Shown piece after piece: positions 39,775 to 41,074 of a stretch of 41,074 bases of DNA. The position numbers and the translations under genes were made by a program. The notes under the pieces are model-generated. The model saw only the letters and a program-made list of their open reading frames with translations, was not told where the DNA came from and ran no database searches. Each line of letters starts with the position of its first letter. Position 1 is the first letter of the stretch. The DNA is from a bacterium (GTDB lineage: Bacteria; Bacillota; Clostridia; Oscillospirales; Ruminococcaceae). The stretch lies in the NCBI GenBank assembly GCA_004561545.1, contig SFVK01000015.1, forward strand, positions 1-41,074, given 5' to 3'.

Positions 39775-40342
39775 ATGCGGTACCATTTCCTGCGAAGTCT
39801 GTGCGGATCTTGCTCCGCTGGTGCAGGATGACGTTGCCAGCGCCGCCAGCGCGGTGCTGGTGCGCACCCATCTTGACTCCTGCGCGGCCTGCCGGGCCAG
39901 GTTCCCGGATCTTTGCCAAGGCCTGGACCACCCGCCTGCCGCTGCGCAGCCGGATGACGCCCGGGTGCTGAAAAAGCTGCGTGACCGGATGAATCTGTGG
40001 CTGTTTCTTTTTCTTGCGGCCGGGATTCTGCTGGGAACAGCACTGTTTTTCAGCCCCCGCCACGGGATACTGGTGATGCTGATTTATCCGCTGATTGGAG
40101 GGCTGGCGTATTGGACCGGACCATCCCGCTGTAAGTGGGTGTTGGTCGCAGCGGCCCTGCTGGCATCCTACACCCAGGTGATGAACGCAGTGGCTAACCC
40201 TGGGGATTCCTGGTATGATATTCTGGCGTCTGCCACGACAGCAGCCGGAGTTGCCGTGCTGCTCTGCCTTGCGGGAATTGCCGTTGCGGCACTTTTCCGA
40301 TTTGCGTTTCAAGGAGGAAAGAAGAATGACAACAAAAATTAA
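39767..40342 (+). CDS. zinc-finger (HC2) anti-sigma factor, putative
   Basis: The 191-residue protein has an N-terminal zinc-finger anti-sigma motif H-x3-C-x2-C (His35, Cys39, Cys42 in THLDSCAACRARF). It then has about four transmembrane helices from residue 74 onwards. This is the layout of membrane-bound anti-sigma factors that hold an ECF sigma until a signal arrives. The ATG at 39767 follows AAAGGAGG and overlaps the sigma gene, which supports tight pairing. The signal and release protease are unknown. Confidence 0.85.
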   Translation: MNECGTISCEVCADLAPLVQDDVASAASAVLVRTHLDSCAACRARFPDLCQGLDHPPAAAQPDDARVLKKLRDRMNLWLFLFLAAGILLGTALFFSPRHGILVMLIYPLIGGLAYWTGPSRCKWVLVAAALLASYTQVMNAVANPGDSWYDILASATTAAGVAVLLCLAGIAVAALFRFAFQGGKKNDNKN

Positions 40343-40979
40343 ACGATTTATTGCCGGGGTGCTGGGCGCTGCGATCATTCTGGCGCTCTTGCTCATTGTA
40401 GACGAGGTACACGGAGACCCCCTCTCAGAGTACATCGGCAAGCAACGGGCCATCGCCTATGCGCAGGAATGCTATCCCGGTCAGACCTTCCATGTGATGG
40501 AGAACAGCGATCCGATGGGACGCTTCCGGGAAACCGATATCTGGGTGCAGTCAGACCAGAGCAGGGATACCTATTTTGGCGTCACAACCCGGTTTTGGAT
40601 GTTGACGGAGGATTGGCAAGGAGCGCCCCGTCAGCGCATGGTGGATGGCCGGGAAAATACCCGGGGACGCATGGAACGGGAAGCGGGGGAAGAGATCGCG
40701 GCTCTGTTTAAGGAGCAGCTTCCCGACCTGAGATTTTCCTGGGCAAATTTCAGGGGAAACGATACGGTCATGGTTAATCTGGGATGGGAGGACGGAGAAA
40801 GCATCAGCGAAACGTCTTTGAAAATTCAGGAACTGCCGTTGGACCAGCCTTTTACCCCCGAGATTATGCAGCGCGTGCCCAGCCGGATTTCGGTTTCCAT
40901 TCTCTGGGACACGGCACCCACGGAGGAAGATCTGGAAGTGGTTCTTCACCGGTTGAAGACGACGCTGGAACAAAAGTAA
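40326..40979 (+). CDS. membrane-anchored protein of unknown function in a sigma/anti-sigma operon
   Basis: The 217-residue protein has one N-terminal membrane helix (about 6-25, IAGVLGAAIILALLLIV) and an extracytoplasmic domain starting QRAIAYAQECYPGQTFHV. It is acidic, without Cys pairs or catalytic motifs I recognise. The N-terminal AIAYxxE.YPG pattern recalls YfjL-like proteins of Gram-positive bacteria, a weak comparison. The ATG at 40326 follows AAGGAGG and overlaps the anti-sigma gene by 17 bases. It may be a signal sensor or a target of the sigma factor; both are inference. Confidence 0.75.
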   Translation: MTTKIKRFIAGVLGAAIILALLLIVDEVHGDPLSEYIGKQRAIAYAQECYPGQTFHVMENSDPMGRFRETDIWVQSDQSRDTYFGVTTRFWMLTEDWQGAPRQRMVDGRENTRGRMEREAGEEIAALFKEQLPDLRFSWANFRGNDTVMVNLGWEDGESISETSLKIQELPLDQPFTPEIMQRVPSRISVSILWDTAPTEEDLEVVLHRLKTTLEQK

Positions 40980-41008
40980 CCGCCCACGGAAACCACGCCC
41001 TTGACAAA

Positions 41009-41049
41009 GCAGCCGGGACCGAAGGTTCACTTCGGTCCCGGCTGCTGTT
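41009..41049 (+). terminator. terminator of the sigma factor operon
   Basis: GCAGCCGGGACCGAAG (41009-41024) is perfectly complementary to CTTCGGTCCCGGCTGC (41030-41045) over 16 bp, with loop GTTCA, followed by TGTTATT. The tail is only moderately T-rich. Confidence 0.88.
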
Positions 41050-41074
41050 ATTCATCCTGTTTAAAGCAACTCTG

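Noticed and set aside
1..41074. CRISPR arrays, tRNA or rRNA genes, insertion sequences, prophage
   Set aside because: I saw no repeat-spacer arrays, no cloverleaf-like segments, no rRNA stretches and no transposase or phage frames. Nearly all of the sequence is accounted for by core genes.

Overview
The window is a high-G+C chromosomal stretch from a Gram-positive Clostridia-type bacterium. It is most probably an Oscillospirales/Ruminococcaceae member of the Faecalibacterium-Subdoligranulum-Gemmiger kind. That placement is inference from gene content: a glgB-glgC-glgD-glgA glycogen cluster with the Firmicutes-type GlgD, a SpoIIID sporulation regulator, a ylxM-ffh-rpsP-khpA-rimM-trmD operon, a mraZ-led division cluster with a PASTA-bearing SpoVD/FtsI, a T-box leader, and frequent GTG/TTG starts behind strong AGGAGG-type Shine-Dalgarno (SD) sequences. 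There is no rRNA, tRNA, CRISPR array, insertion sequence or prophage. This is core chromosome, not an island.

Layout: (1) 1-2.9 kb: a corrinoid adenosyltransferase and a DegV lipid-binding protein on the minus strand, divergent from a membrane-anchored SGNH hydrolase. (2) 3.2-9.4 kb: the glycogen synthesis cluster, with a basic histone-H1-like tail on the branching enzyme. (3) 9.5-11.7 kb: a beta-lactamase-fold lipoprotein and an acyltransferase-3 membrane protein. (4) 11.8-16.7 kb, minus strand: the leucine operon leuA-leuC-leuD-leuB behind a leucine T-box; leuA is broken by a frameshift. (5) 16.7-20.2 kb: uridine kinase and dCMP deaminase, spoIIID with a SigmaE-like promoter, an MmcQ/YjbR protein, a DUF1622-like membrane protein and a cysteine-synthase-fold enzyme. 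(6) 20.3-24.6 kb: signal recognition particle and ribosome maturation operon, ending in a TrmD fused to a GNAT acetyltransferase. (7) 24.8-28.2 kb: HPr, uvrC, rsmD and a coiled-coil protein. (8) 28.2-39.2 kb: mraZ-rsmH-ftsL-spoVD-murF-mraY-ftsW-murG-ftsQ, without murE, murD, murC, ftsA or ftsZ. (9) 39.2-41.0 kb: an ECF sigma factor, a zinc-finger anti-sigma factor and a membrane-anchored protein of unknown function, closed by a strong terminator.

How they work together: the glg genes make ADP-glucose and polymerise and branch it. The leu operon would make leucine from 2-ketoisovalerate under tRNA-Leu control, but as read here it lacks an intact first enzyme. The division cluster couples lipid II synthesis (MurF, MraY, MurG) to septal polymerisation (FtsW, SpoVD) and the divisome scaffold (FtsL, FtsQ). 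I found no clear candidate for a wholly new system. The most unusual items are the TrmD-GNAT fusion, the H1-like tail on GlgB, the leuA lesion under an intact T-box, a hairpin that buries the leuA ribosome-binding site, and several structured leaders and intra-operon hairpins. All calls come from reading the sequence; no database search was run.
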